This document shows positions 1-11,580 of a stretch of 64,000 bases of DNA, piece after piece (positions within the stretch are counted from its first letter, which is position 1; each line of letters starts with the position of its first letter). Origin of the DNA: Gloeopeniophorella convolvens (taxonomy: Eukaryota; Basidiomycota; Agaricomycetes; Russulales). Where the stretch lies: contig WTXD01000009.1 in the NCBI GenBank assembly GCA_022496205.1, forward strand, positions 620,001-684,000, read 5' to 3'. The position numbers and the translations under genes were made by a program. Under the pieces are notes generated by a model. It did no database searches. It was not told the DNA's origin and worked only from the letters and a program-made list of their open reading frames with translations.

Positions 1-481
1 AAATACTCTCGTCCCTCGATTACCCTCGAGGTAATGTCGTAATCCAGTCTCTAGCATTGACAGCCCAATATTGGTCCATGTAGCAGTATTTCCCACGACA
101 ATACATTTGTGAGTAGCCTTACCGTTATGTGGGTCTGCAATCTCTCCGCTTTCCTTTCTCTCCGTTTCTCTTTCACACTCCACCAACAACGCGGGTTCGT
201 ATGTTCTCAGGTGCTGATGGTGCTCCGGCGTTGATGGTACTGACATGACACGTCGTTGCCGCCGAACCCGTGGAGGACATGTGGAAGACTGCTTCTCAGC
301 GAGTGGGACGACCCTTCTCTTTGATTGCATGGAACATCGGATTGGCACATCATTGCGCCGCCGAGACCGGCATAATTCCTTACTCACGCAACCTTGTGCC
401 GTCTCTTGTCCAATGTCTTTAGTAGCTTATGGCGGCATACTGACAATCCCAGCACTACCACCCCACTGCGCACCTCCTAGT
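1..481. other. 5' flank of the MFS gene, no gene recognised
   Basis: No conserved coding segment is visible. The stretch contains a pyrimidine-rich tract around 145-185 (runs of CTTTC/TCTCC), a composition common just upstream of fungal transcription starts. An open frame enters the MFS start from further upstream, but its translation has no membrane or family features. I read this as promoter and 5' leader of the transporter. Confidence 0.4.
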
Positions 482-2480
482 ATGCAGTCGACCCAATTGC
501 TAGACAGTGATTCTGGTGTCACCACTGCCGACTCCAAAAAGTTGGCATTGGGTGGTGATCATCAAGACGCTCTAGATGCGAGATTCGGGGGCCGGGATGC
601 TCGCGCCAAGCTTGAACGTCGTTTGGTTTGGAAGCTCGACATGCGCATGGCAATCCTTATTGTCATGTATATTCTCAACTATGTGAGGACAAGCTGCCCT
701 CAGATTAGTCACACCACTGACCGTACTTGGACGCAAATATACTGACAACCAGATCGACCGCAATAACGCAAGGTGCGTATTTGCACCTCCCAATGTGGAC
801 TTTTGCTAGCGCGCCTAGTAATCACGCGGCGCCACAGTGCGGCGAGGTTGCGCGGGTTTGAATCTGACCTACATCTGGGGGGCCAAGATCTTGCAACGCT
901 GCTCTCAATTCTATATGTCGGCTACATTCTCATGCAGATCCCTTCGTGCGTCACTGGTTACTTCGCGCATCTCGAAGTTACCCAGATAGACCTATGCGAC
1001 AGTAACATGTTTCTCAATCGCATCGGAAAGCCGTCAGTCTACCTGCCTGGTTGCATGGTTATATGGGGCGTGATATCAGCGCTCACCGGTAGAGCTCATA
1101 CCATGAATTACATGCTCGGACTAAGAGCCATACCCCTCGTCTCCAGGTGTTACTACGAAAGGGTGAGTCTACATTGTTTGTCCGGATCGCTACTGCGTAC
1201 TCAAGGTCACAGCTTTGTAGGAGCACTCTTGACGAGGTTCTTCCTTGGCTTCGTCCAGGCAGCTTTCTTCCCAGGAGCGTTGTTTCTGCTATCCAAGTGG
1301 TACACGAAGAAGGAGCTCGGTGTGAGAATTGCGCTCCTCTCCTACGGCAACATCATCAGTATCGCCTTCAACTCTCTTCTGGCCATTGGGATCCTGGACG
1401 CCATGCAAGGGAAATTAGGCCACGCTGCCTGGAGGTATTCACTGTTCGATACCGGTTCCTGCCACAGATCTGAATAAATGAGACTAGGTGGCTGTTCTAC
1501 TTGGAAGGCGCGGCTACCGTCCTATGCGCAGTCGCGGCGATATTCGTTCTTCCCGACTTTCCAGAGACGACCCGCTGGCTCACAGACAAGGAGCGAGCGC
1601 TGGCAATGCATCGGATGGCCGCCGACTTTGCCGGTATCAGCGATCAGGAGGATACAAAAACGGCTGGCCACCTCGATGGCTTGCGCCTTGCAGCGGCAGA
1701 CTGGACTGTTTGGTGGCTCGCAGTCGCTCTGGCGAGCAACGTCCTTTCGCTATCCTTCAACGCGTACTTCCCTACTCTAACCCAGACCCTCGGGTTCGAC
1801 TCTACTATGACACTCGTTCTTAGCGCTCCTCCCTTCCTCTGGGCTGCAATCGAAGCCTTCGCGGTGTCCAGGTAGGGATTCACACAGTGCGGAGCAATGA
1901 CTCGTCTGAGGTAGGCTGCAGGCATTCGGACGTCGTTCAAGAGCGCTTCTGGCATATCACTATTCCGTTACTCGTTGGAATCCTGGGCTTCGTGATTGCA
2001 ATGTCCACGATGAATGTTGTGGCGCGGTACATCTCGCTGTACCTCATGTTCTACTCGCAGCGTGCAGAGAACGTGCTTACGGGTTCCGTAGGTTCCTGAT
2101 GGCCCAACCTTACGCGGGCTTCGTAATTTTCTACGCATGGATCATCAACTCCTTCCCTCGGCCGCCGTCAAAGCGCGCGGTAGCTCTCGCGGGGATCAAC
2201 GCGTTTGCGCAATTTGGGAACATAGCGGGGTCGTGCGTCCCAGTTCTCAGCGTTTTCAACAGCACACTGCTCAACTTGCACCCATCACCCCAATAGGTAT
2301 ATCTGGAAATCCGACTGGGAGCCGACATTCCGCGTGTCGTATATAATTTGCAGTTCCTGCCAGGGACTCGCGATAGTCATGCTTTGGTTCTTCAGGAGGC
2401 ATCTAAAGGGGCTGAACGAGGGATTTGACCGTGCGGAGGAAACTGGCAAGGTTGCCAGAGGCTTCCGGTATGTTCTGTGA
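482..2480 (+). CDS. MFS transporter, ACS (allantoate permease-like) family
   Basis: Plasma-membrane permease of the major facilitator superfamily, probably a proton symporter for a small organic anion or vitamin-like solute; the substrate cannot be read from sequence. The chosen ATG opens a hydrophilic N-terminus that leads into LVWKLDMRMA and the first membrane helix ending ILNYIDRNN, the hallmark of the anion:cation symporter (Dal5/Tna1-like) group. Later exons give GGQDLATLLSILYVGYILMQ, GALLTRFFLGFVQAAFFPGA, LFYLEGAATVLCAVAAIFVL with LPDFPETTRWL, then further helices and a hydrophilic tail ending GFRYVL. About nine short introns are needed; those tested (for example after ILNY, after QIPS and after AFAVS) have GT...AG borders and keep frame, so the gene looks intact. 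Twelve helices are expected. Family assignment is firm, substrate unknown. Confidence 0.85.
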
Positions 2481-2732
2481 CGTACGATGTATCACGTGAT
2501 AAGAGTGGCAAAAGGCGTGACTGTGGGAGAATAGTACTTTATCGGGCGATCTGCCCTAAGCCTGCTCCGCTGCGTGGGCTGCGGCACCGCTGTTGGAGAA
2601 AGTCAAGCATCGCTCCGTCTGCAACGCCGCGCCCCGCTTTCCCCTCAGCCACACCACCTCTCCTGCTCGTCCGCATCGCTCCTCACACTTCGCACACCCC
2701 ACTTCCCGCATAGAGCACACCAGAGCTCATCC

Positions 2733-3578
2733 ATGATGGCGTCGTTCATGAGCTACTTCACCGGCCGGCGCGACGCGAAGCAGTCCGCGCGCGACGCAAT
2801 TGTGTCGTTGCGCGAGCAGCTCATGATGATCGAGAAGAAGGAGGAGCACACCCAGCGCCAGATCGAGCTGGAGACGGCGACTGCGCGCGCGAACGCCGTC
2901 ACGAACAAGCAAGGTGCGCCCCGTTGCCGGTCACCCGCGCCGGTGTGCGTGCGCGCGGATGCTCACCCACAGCGGGCCATGCCACAGCGGCGATGAACGC
3001 GCTCCGGCGGAAGAAGCTGCGGGAGGCGGACCTCGACAAGCTCGCGGGCTCGCGGCTGCAGCTCGAGGTGCAGGTCAACACGCTCGAGTCGGCGAACATC
3101 AACGCGAACACGCTTGAAGTGATGCGCAAGGGCGCGACCGCGCTCAAGGACATCCACAACGGGCTGTGCGTACCCGCCCCCCTCTCTCGTGCTGGTGGCT
3201 TATCTGTACCCGCGCCTGCAGCTCCCTGGACAAGGTGGACGCCACCATGAACTCGATCAACGAGCAGCGCGAGATCGCGAACGAGATATCGGAGATGATC
3301 TCCAACCCGCTCAATGCGGGCGTGGACCTCGACGAGGTGCGCACGCTGCGGCTGCGGTGAATGCTGGTGCTGACGCGGCTGTTGGCGCACAGGACGACCT
3401 CAAGGCACAGCTTGCGGAGCTCGAACAGGAGGACCTCAACGAGCGGCTTATGGGTGCGGACCATGTGCCAGTGCACGCGCCCGCGGGCGCGAGCCGTGTC
3501 GAGACGCGGCACCAGACGGCGGAGGAGGCTGAGGATGCAGAACTCAAGGAGCTGCAGGCCGCGCTCGCCATGTCGTGA
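2733..3578 (+). CDS. SNF7: ESCRT-III subunit Snf7 (Vps32/CHMP4)
   Basis: Core polymer-forming subunit of ESCRT-III, which remodels endosomal membrane into multivesicular bodies and acts in other membrane scission and repair events; cytosolic, recruited to membrane. The product is about 220 residues, normal for the family. The N-terminus MASFMSYFTGRRDAKQSARD is the basic, membrane-contacting helix. Next come the long helical hairpin (IVSLREQLMMIEKKEEHTQ ... NALRRKKLREADLDKL), the segment LDKVDATMNSINEQREIANE, and an acidic C-terminus DLKAQLAELEQEDLNERLMG that should carry the autoinhibitory helix and the MIM for Vps4 and Bro1. Four exons are joined by short introns. MM at the start leaves two possible initiators one codon apart. 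Confidence 0.93.
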
Positions 3579-4089
3579 TGCAGTGCGGCCACCCCGGAGC
3601 AGCGCTTCTCACCCGCCGATTCCTCCCTCCTATGACCCTGTAATCTGATCACTCTCACTGTCGTATTATCTCTTATTCTCCCCTCTCGTGCTTTCTGGTT
3701 CCATATTTCGCCCGTGATGTCATACATAGTTTCGCCGCCGCCGTATCCAGTTGATAGTCAACCGAATGTAACGCAATACCACACGCGCTCCGCCTAGAAA
3801 GCGCGCTCGAGACGTGCGGGTACGAACGATGTGTTATTGACAGTCGAGACCCCAAGAAAAATGTGGTATACAAGGTACATGTGAGCGATAGCTTGCAAGG
3901 AGCAGGCGCTGCGCATATGGGCGTCTAAGCGCTGGCGCAAATGAGTGATTAAGTTACCGAAAAGCTTAGCAGTATGCAGGACGGGGGGGGAACGATGGAT
4001 GTGAGGATGCAGAAAACGATACGAAAGCCGTGCAGGCGTGAGGAAGTGCCTGCGCGCTCAGCGTTGGCGAGCGAGCGGGTGGTGGTGGG
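3579..4089. other. Convergent spacer between SNF7 and NEM1
   Basis: Both flanking genes end here, so this should hold their 3' UTRs. There is a short G homopolymer near 3980-3988. No conserved open frame or RNA gene is visible. Confidence 0.5.
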
Positions 4090-5649
4090 TCACGACGAGT
4101 ACCCGCGAATCCCGAGCACGCGCCGCACGTCGTCGGTGAATCGCAGCGAGTCCAAAACAGGCAGGAGGTCAAGCAGCGCCTCGTCCGACGGATCATGCGT
4201 CCAGCCCTCGATGGGAATGCCGTTCGCTGCAACACCGCGACGCGCAAGCGTCAGCAAACCCCGACACGTAAACGCGAAAATGAGGGTGCAACACGCACTC
4301 TCGTTGACGCTGTAGCACACAGGCGAGTTATCGATGAGGCAGACGCGCGCGAGGTCTTGCTCCACGGCGGCGAGGTTCTTGGCGTAGGAGCCGTTCGGCA
4401 GCTGGGTGCAGGACTGTGCGCGGGCGAGGGGTCAGACCGGAGCTGCGCCACGTCCCGCCGGGGGACGGGTGGATCCGCGATGTCACGCACCTCACGGAAG
4501 AGCCGGCGAGCGAGGATGCCTTGCCCGGCATCGAGCCAATCGATGACAGGATCTGCATACTCTTGCATGGAGGCCGTGAAGATCACCAGCGTGTACCAGG
4601 CAGATACCTATGCCGATCACATGGGCGTCAGGCTCTGCGCGGCCGAACGTGCCCGAGGGTGGTTCGAGACGCACCTTGCGCAGGAAAAAGTCGACAAACG
4701 GACGCTTGTAGACGTGGTAGAGTGTGCTGCGGCCGCCCATGACGACTTCGACCGTGTGAGGCGCGGCTCGGCGCGCGCCGAAAAGGCCACGGACGCCGGC
4801 GGCTGGGAGCGGACGCGAAGTCGAGTGGATGAGCGTCTCGTCGAGGTCGAGCACGAGCGTCTTTGGAGCCGGGAATCGTGTCTTGCGCGGGGCGACGGGG
4901 AGACCAGCGCTGGGGGCGTACGTGGGCGTGGGCGTGCGAGATGGTGGTGGGGTCGGCATGGCGGTCGCGGTAAAGGGTTGAGACGGCGGATACGCCGCAG
5001 ACACTACGAGAGCGACCGGTGTTGCATCTAGCGCTGGGGGGTCTGTGGAGGTGCGGGACATGGAGGGTGGATGGATGGCCGAGGATGATGCAGAAACGAC
5101 GGCAGGTGATTTCGCCGATTCCGAGTATTGTGATGTACTGGCGTCGGAACTTGCGCGCAGCACAAGCACACCTTCTCCGCCCTGCTGGCCGACAGAGGGC
5201 TCGCTCTCGCGGCTGACGTTCCTGCGCCGAATGCCGCGGAGGCTGGCTCTGCGGCCGTGCCACACATCGGCTACACGGAGGGAGGCGGCGGCTGCGCAGA
5301 GGGCATGCCAGAGGAGCTCGAGGACACGGACCAAGAAGAGACGGCGCAAGAAGGACTCGGTGGGCGACTGGGGCTTTGCGCGGATGGCGGAGCGCACAGA
5401 CGGACGACGACGACGGAGGGTGGGTATGTGAGCAGGAGAGGAGAGGGCGCGGCGGGGAGGGGGCGGCGGGGCGACGAGAGACTTGAGAGACCAGACGGCG
5501 GGCTGAAGGGGGCGAGCAGAGGACGAGGGATCGATGGGCGAGGAGAGGTGGGGCAGAGGGGGAGGGAACTCTGTTGTGGGAGAGTTGGGAGCGGTGCGGG
5601 GAGAGGCGATCGCGTCGAACTGGCGGGAGAGGTAAGTGAGCGAGTTCAT
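4090..5649 (-). CDS. NEM1: Nem1/CTDNEP1-type HAD phosphatase
   Basis: Catalytic subunit of the Nem1-Spo7 protein phosphatase of the nuclear envelope/ER, which dephosphorylates the phosphatidate phosphatase Pah1 and so controls lipid synthesis and nuclear membrane growth. The catalytic FCP-like domain starts at about residue 270 with [12 protein letters not shown], carrying the DxDxT nucleophile. It continues with [35 protein letters not shown], the late motif [15 protein letters not shown], and [20 protein letters not shown] to a C-terminus [13 protein letters not shown]. The roughly 265-residue N-terminal part is proline/serine-rich; Nem1 proteins carry their membrane segment(s) ahead of the catalytic domain, but I did not delimit one here. 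At least three introns interrupt the catalytic part; one lies between YSVNE and NGIPIEG. The start is the first ATG of an uninterrupted 385-codon exon. A related small CTD phosphatase is the only serious alternative, and the long N-terminus favours Nem1. Confidence 0.85.
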
Positions 5650-6114
5650 AGCGGTGTTCAGCAGAGCAGGCGCGGGGATGCGCGTGTTGGGTGTGAGCCA
5701 AGGGCAGCCAAAGGCAGGAGATGGATTATAAAGTATTGTACGCCGGATGAAGAAAGTCGGACGGTCTGCCTCTGGCTCTGCCTTGACGAGGGCGGCCCGG
5801 CACGGACAAGTGACTGCACAGCGCCCGGCGTCTCAAGATGAGCGTGGCTGAGCGCCGCTGAGCGTGTCCGATCAATGGGGCTATTCCCCAGGGGTATTCC
5901 CCACCACTTTTGCTGCACGAATCGTCTTATCCTTGGCCCGCCAGTCCAGCAACGTTCGTGCATCTCTTCTCTTTCCTCTCGGATTTCTCATCCTCGACAT
6001 CTCTCCGCATCGGACACCGTTCCGTCCGGTCCATCTCCATTCCATTCCATATACAGTTCACATTAGAGTAGATGTCCGCCAGTCAGATCAGACACATGCT
6101 TCCCGCAAATTCCC
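5650..6114. other. Spacer upstream of NEM1 and downstream of CYB2
   Basis: Both neighbours are on the minus strand, so this holds the NEM1 promoter and the CYB2 3' end. No conserved coding sequence is recognised. Confidence 0.4.
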
Positions 6115-8587
6115 TCATAGCCGTGCACGCAGCCCCCGTGGCTCCCGATCAACAAATCGCACTCGTGCAGGCGTCAGCTGCTCTAGACTCGTCACTCCCA
6201 GAAGCTGCATGCTCAGCACAATCTCCTCCCGCAAAACTGCGCGGCCCTGTCAGCAAGCTTTTGGGCTCGGCAGGGTCGGAAACTCACTGTCAATTACTCT
6301 ATCGCAACCCTGCTCGCCCCATACTCCGTTGGCGTACAGGAACGCACGGCCGAGTCCGACCGCGCGAGCTCCGAGACAGAGTGCTTTGAGCACATCCGTA
6401 CCCCGCGTCACGCCCCCGTCGATGAACACGTGCTGGTTATCTAACAAGTCCGGTCTCAACTGCCGCATCTCGTACAACACCGTCATCGGTGCCGGCGCGC
6501 TGCACCATCAACATCAATTGATCTATCCATCTGCTCACAATGGATAGGGACGTACTAGTCGAGCTCTCGTCCTCCGTGGTTCGACAGGACGATTCCATCG
6601 ACCTTGTATAGATCAAACGCACGTTCTGCATCCTGGTGTTTTACGTTTCAGAATTGGCTTCGGTGCGCTTCGACGGCTCCGCAAACACACACCTCGACGC
6701 ATTGAATTCCCTTGATGATGAGTGGAAGCTTTGTCAGAGTCTGTATCCAGGGGATATCGTCCCCTATCAGTGTGTTAAAACCCACGTCCGCAATCTGTCT
6801 AGACGCCGGAATACCTACAGCAAACGTCTGGATCTTGATAGCCGCCCATAGACTGTGCGATTGAGTGAGCAGGTCCCCCGCACGATGAGGGGCGGATCAC
6901 ACACGTGTGCTATCCCCTTGCCTTCGCCCGTGCTCACCTTGCCGTTGGCCGCAGGCCCTTCCCAATCGCCTTTGGTGCGCTGGTCCATCTCCCGTTTGCC
7001 TGGCATCGCAGAGTCTACCGTGAGCATGATTGCGCTGAACCCATCGCTCTCCAATCTTCGGATCAGCTTCTCCGCAGCGACGCGGTCCTTGTTCATGTAA
7101 AGTTGGAAGATCAGATGCTGTTCGGGCCGCTTCACCGACATGACCTCGGCAACCGAGCAACTTGCGTTGTTGGAGATCTACATCGCAGATCCCATGTAAG
7201 CTTCCCACCCTGCGCCCTGCCATCGTGACATACACCCTGGAGAATCCCTGCCCTGCCCGCAGAACGCACGAGATTCATCTCTCCATCAGGATGGCCCAGG
7301 CGTGCGAGCGCTGCGGGAGAGATGAAAATCGGCAGCGCCGAGGACATGCCCAGAATGGTGCTCGCGGTCGAAACCTGGGACACCTTGTTGAGTCTGCAAT
7401 GACGTCCGTGGGTCCCCGAAGCAGTCCTAACGTGATGGGATGCTTACACAAGCGGACGGAACCAAAACCGCGAGAACGAGTTGCGGTTCTCTGCGAAGGC
7501 TGCCAAGAAGTCCCGATGAGCACGCGTTACGGACAACGTGCATGGCACTCAACTGATCTCGTCATCACCACCTGTACGGTAGTACGCCCAGGCTGTCTCG
7601 GTGAGCACGCTCTTTGCGAGTTCCTACATGCCCGCGTCAGCTACACGTAAGTCAAACGTGACAGGATCCCTACCTCAACTTCCAAGAGATTCAAGACAGT
7701 CCGTGGGTGTGGGAGGGCCGCCTTTGCTTTCGCGATGCGTTTCTCCTCAGCCGTGGGCTCGCTCGTGACACGAGGTACAGTAGCTGGGTCAATAGGCCCA
7801 ATGCGTGCCGACGGTGGCAGCGTTTCGAGCGTGCCAGGGGCATGGATTGGCAAGAACGCCTTGCTGAACACCCGTCGTCCTCGTCAGCACATCGACACGA
7901 GCATGCAAGAACAAAGCGAGCCCACGTCGCATCCTTCCCCGCGTGCTTTAGCAACGGGCCGATCCCTCCGGGATGCGATGCCAACAGCGCCGTCGCGTCA
8001 TAGACGAACCCGTTGATGAGGACCCACAGTGATGAGCGACTTGCGTGACGTTGTAGCTCAGCGTACGACACAAGACCCTGTGGCGCCTCGGGCGCGCTTG
8101 CCCTCGCCCTCGCCCTTGTGACCGTTTCCGTCTCGTGCGTCGTATCGAGGTGTAGCGGCGCAAACAGCGCGTGCGCGGTCTGCGTGGTCGAGTGGCGTCA
8201 GTTTTGTTTAGCGAACAGATCGGCGTGGGCACGAATGACGAGGCGCCGACTGCGAGAAGGTCGATGACGGTGGACGTGCCGTAACGTGCACGGTATCCCC
8301 ACCGGGACGTATAGGATCGAGGCTCGGGACGTCAGCGTCGTGTTGAGCAAGTCCGAGCAAGAGCCACGGAAAACAACCCAGAGCAAGGAGAGAGGACCCA
8401 CCGCCCCCAGCAGTCCCATCGCGATGAGCTTGCCGATGACCGTCGAGTGCTGGGCGTCCGCACGCGCACTAGCCGCAATAGGAACTCTCAGTGCCGCGGC
8501 GGGGTTAGTGAGGGCCGGGGGCCGCGGCAGGGCGCGCGCGGCTGCGCGGCGCAACGGAGACGACGAAAACCGAAAAGCCACAGACAT
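6115..8587 (-). CDS. CYB2: Cytochrome b2, L-lactate:cytochrome c oxidoreductase
   Basis: Flavocytochrome of the mitochondrial intermembrane space that oxidises L-lactate to pyruvate and passes electrons through haem b to cytochrome c. The start at 8587 gives an Arg/Ala/Ser-rich presequence (MSVAFRFSSSPLRRAAARAL), then a hydrophobic sorting segment (LIAMGLLGAVGPLSLLWVVF), as in yeast Cyb2. The cytochrome b5 domain has the haem motif SHPGG, and a second candidate haem His is in LPIHAPGT. The FMN dehydrogenase domain includes LPIFISPAALARLGHPDGE, HLIFQLYMNKDR, the active-site LSNHGGRELDY with catalytic His and Arg present, and VFIDGGVTRGTDVLKALCLG plus AVGLGRAFLYA for flavin phosphate binding. 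The last exon supplies EEIVLSMQLLGVTSLEQLTP and a basic C-terminus ending RARL. Many small introns are present. A glycolate oxidase-type relative is less likely because of the haem domain and presequence. Confidence 0.9.
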
Positions 8588-10201
8588 GAGAGAGTTGGTG
8601 GGGTGGAAGTGCGAAGGAAAAGCTTCAACCGCGAGGCAGCAGCCAGGTCATTTGGCGGCCTCGATTTCGCGATCGCACTAAGGTTCGCCCTCCTGCGGTC
8701 CGGCTCCCCCGGAATAGACACCCAGTTGCAGGCGTCCTTCGCTCTTCTCCCCGCCATGCGTCTCTTTTTCCGCCGTTCCTTTTCGCAAGCGGGCACAATT
8801 CTCAACTCAATATGGGCAAAGCGGTCCCGCAGGAAGGTGGCCACACGGCATTCCACTCTTGGCACACGCGTCTCATGCACGGGCCATTCATTCGCTCCCG
8901 CTCCGCGGTCCAAAAATGTCAACGCGTCGTATCGCGAGGCTTCTACCGACTGTCTGGGCTCGAGGGGACGCACTCGTCCTGCGAGAGGGGGCCAGGGCAC
9001 TGGTCATGCGCGCTGGCAATCGGGCTTCATCACTGTCACGAGTCGTGTGCTCTAATCTTTACGCAAAAGGACAGGACGGCGGGCGCCCGAGCTTTAGCCA
9101 CTTCTATCGTGCGCGAAGCTCGCAAGGGCATCAATTTGGCCTCCCGCCGCAGACGCGCAGAAGCTAGTGTGCGAGCTCGTGATGCGTGCGGCGCCCGGAT
9201 ATGGCTACACGCACTGGCATGTTCGGATGCGCCGTCCCAGCACCGTTATTAGCCTCTCGGCCGCCCTCCCCGAGTCGGCGAGAACGCTGCCAAAGGCGTT
9301 CCGCGCTCACACAAAGCACCGCCAATCGGGGGCCCGCTGGAATCCGCCAATGGTTTCATGGCGCGCAGGTGACTCGGGCTTGACGGGCTCCATCACGGGT
9401 GGGGTTCGTGGACGAACACCTTCGCGAACAGTTCTCCGTCGGCGAGAGAACCACCGCCCTCGTGAATGTTTTGCCAGCCGGCGAGGCTCGGGTTCACACT
9501 GCACCCAGGAGCAGGATTTAAGACTGCGCTGTGTCTGCTCGGCGCGAATATGATGACTAGGGCAAGGCTCTTCGATCATGATGTGCCAGGCAACGCTCAC
9601 ACGGCGGGCGGTGAGTGCACTGCGACTGGCAAGCCCTGACGCAACGGATGTCATGCCAAGCCGTTACCTTTGCGTATGGATATGCGGGAGCTTAAACTTG
9701 CCTGTCTGCCCAGTGGGTCTAATGATTAAACCTTATGGGATTGGTTATTCAACCCGGAGCGGCCACGAGCCACACCAGCCCCTGGCTGCATGTCGGTCGG
9801 TCTTTGCTTTCTGGGGACCCGCAAATAATTTGCCGGTTCGTCTATATTCTTCCATCTAGGCGCTCAGTGTACGTGATGGATTGGACCTACATTGAGGAAC
9901 CCTAGGTCCCTCTCGGATCACTTACTACAACCTTGCTGCCAGTCATAGGAGAGATGTCGAGAAGCCTTAGCCGCTTGGATCTGGCCCATGACGCCATGTT
10001 GCGCCGCAGGGCCCAAGCTCGCCAGGCAGATATCATTAGCGCCACTCAGCGACCATTTCTCCAATGCAAGGCTTTGAGATAGCATCGTGACTGACTGGGG
10101 GCTCTCGTATAGGCTGAGATGAGCGTGCGATGATAGGGAAATGACGGGCACTGTGTCTCGCGCGCTCATGCATCTCGGCAACATCAAGCGACCAAAGACT
10201 C
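8588..10201. other. Gene-poor 1.6 kb stretch between CYB2 and the CYC2-like gene
   Basis: This includes the CYB2 promoter. Open frames of 100-200 codons exist on both strands, but their translations are Arg/Ser/Ala-rich, lack recognisable motifs and change frame without splice logic. I see no transposase, reverse transcriptase, terminal repeat, tRNA or rRNA. It may hold long UTRs, a non-coding RNA or nothing conserved. Confidence 0.5.
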
Positions 10202-11374
10202 TCAGAGCTTCCAGACCTGCCCGGCCCCGAAACCCAGCTCTGCTAATGCACCGCCCACTGCCCCCTGGGAGTAGTTCCTGCCGTAAGGCCCTGCAATAGC
10301 TGCCACCATCCTGCCGCACCGCAAGTCAGACAATTGGCTTACGAAAGAAGGAAGGGGGAATCCTGATGCTTACGGCTCTGGCCCACATATTAATACGAGG
10401 ACATTCTTCCTTCTGACATCAACCGCTTCAGTTCCTTGGCCCTTAGCCCAGAGGTTGCCTATCCAAGAAGCCCATGTTCGAGACCCATCAGAAAGGTCGA
10501 GTAAACGTGCAATAGATGATTTGTCTATTCGCCCAGCCTCAAGATGTCCAGAGACGCTATCGGGCGCTTGGATGTCGGCTTTGTTGTCTACAAACAGCCG
10601 AATACGAAGGCGTTCTGGGTGAAGAGCGGCAAAGTCGAGCAGTGGTTGTAGCAATGGTGGAGGTGGAAGTTCAGCAGGACTCCGAGATGCGTGGAGAAGT
10701 GTAAACCGGGTATTATCAACGACATTATCTTGAAGAAGCCGTCGAAACAGTAACTGGTGGAAAGGTGAAAAGCCGGTTCCTCCGGATATCTCAAAGGACG
10801 TCAACTAGCTGGTGAAAGGTTATTTTCAAAAACGTACCATGACAACCTCGTCCCATGTCTTGTCATAGAAAGGGAAGGTTTTGAGCGGGCCACGGATCTC
10901 AATGGTGTCACCGGGCTGTTTTGTGTGTAACCATCTGCCAACTTCACCTCTGGGGTACTTCTTGATCCAGAGTTTAATGTTCCCATGCTCGTCCATACCA
11001 TGCAGCGGTGTGTACGGCCTTTCGACTTGAATGTCATCGTCCTTGATGAATATTGACCATACTGGATCAAAGGATGTCGGATGCTTGTCTACTGCACGGG
11101 AGTCCGGGGGGATGGACAGCGTTAGAACAGTCAAGTTGGGGCCAGCGGGAGAATTCTCGGTAACGGTGACAGGAACGAAGTAGCTGGGAGATAGTGGCTT
11201 GTGAACGAAGGTCGGAGAACCGCGATACTTCGATGGCCAGAGGAAGTAAGACGCGGTAAGAAGACCCGTCGACGTGAAGAATACGACGGAGGAAATACGC
11301 GCGCGGGAAACTGTCGGTTTAGCCGAGGTCGATGCGGTGGAGAAGAGGCGGGCGCGGAGACGAGAGCGAATCAT
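10202..11374 (-). CDS. Cyc2/NADH-cytochrome b5 reductase-like mitochondrial flavoprotein
   Basis: Predicted FAD/NAD(P)H reductase of the ferredoxin-reductase fold, probably anchored in the mitochondrial inner membrane. The start MIRSRLRARLFSTASTS is a typical presequence, followed by a hydrophobic segment ISSVVFFTSTGLLTASYFLW. The FAD domain shows VERPYTPL (flavin-binding RxYTP motif), IKKYPRGEVGRWLHTKQPGD and IEIRGPLKTFPF. The nucleotide-binding half begins EISGGTGFSPFHQLLFRRLL, runs through RFTLLHASRS, and reaches the CGPEP motif near the C-terminus, then MVAAIAGPYGRNYSQG and a final VWKL. The RGPLKTF segment resembles the Cyc2 group (cytochrome c haem-lyase partner in yeast) more than ER Mcr1/Cbr1, but that finer assignment is tentative. 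Its start lies head to head with the C2H2 factor, with a spacer of about 200 bp. Confidence 0.8.
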
Positions 11375-11580
11375 CTCATGCCTGTGTCGCGTTGGCGGAG
11401 TCCCCGACCACGAGCAAAGCGTGCGAGTAGTGTGCGTGACTCGGAGAAGTGTGCACTGCTCGGAGAAGTTAACGTGGCGCGGCTTCGGCGCCACAAAGCC
11501 AAACAACCCGGAAGGTTTGTGCCTTGATCACGTTCCACCACCACCGCAGACTATCTCCAGCTTATTACACCACACCGCTA

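Noticed and set aside
4195..5031. Long plus-strand open frame of 278 codons over the NEM1 gene
   Set aside because: It lies antisense to conserved phosphatase exons and has only Arg/Gly-rich composition; a GC-rich shadow.
8447..9553. Plus-strand frames of 130-200 codons
   Set aside because: No start context, domain or splice logic; composition is typical of random GC-rich DNA, and part lies antisense to CYB2 exon 1.
11274..11580. Upstream extension of the C2H2 factor
   Set aside because: It overlaps the first exon of the divergent Cyc2-like gene and has no conserved content.
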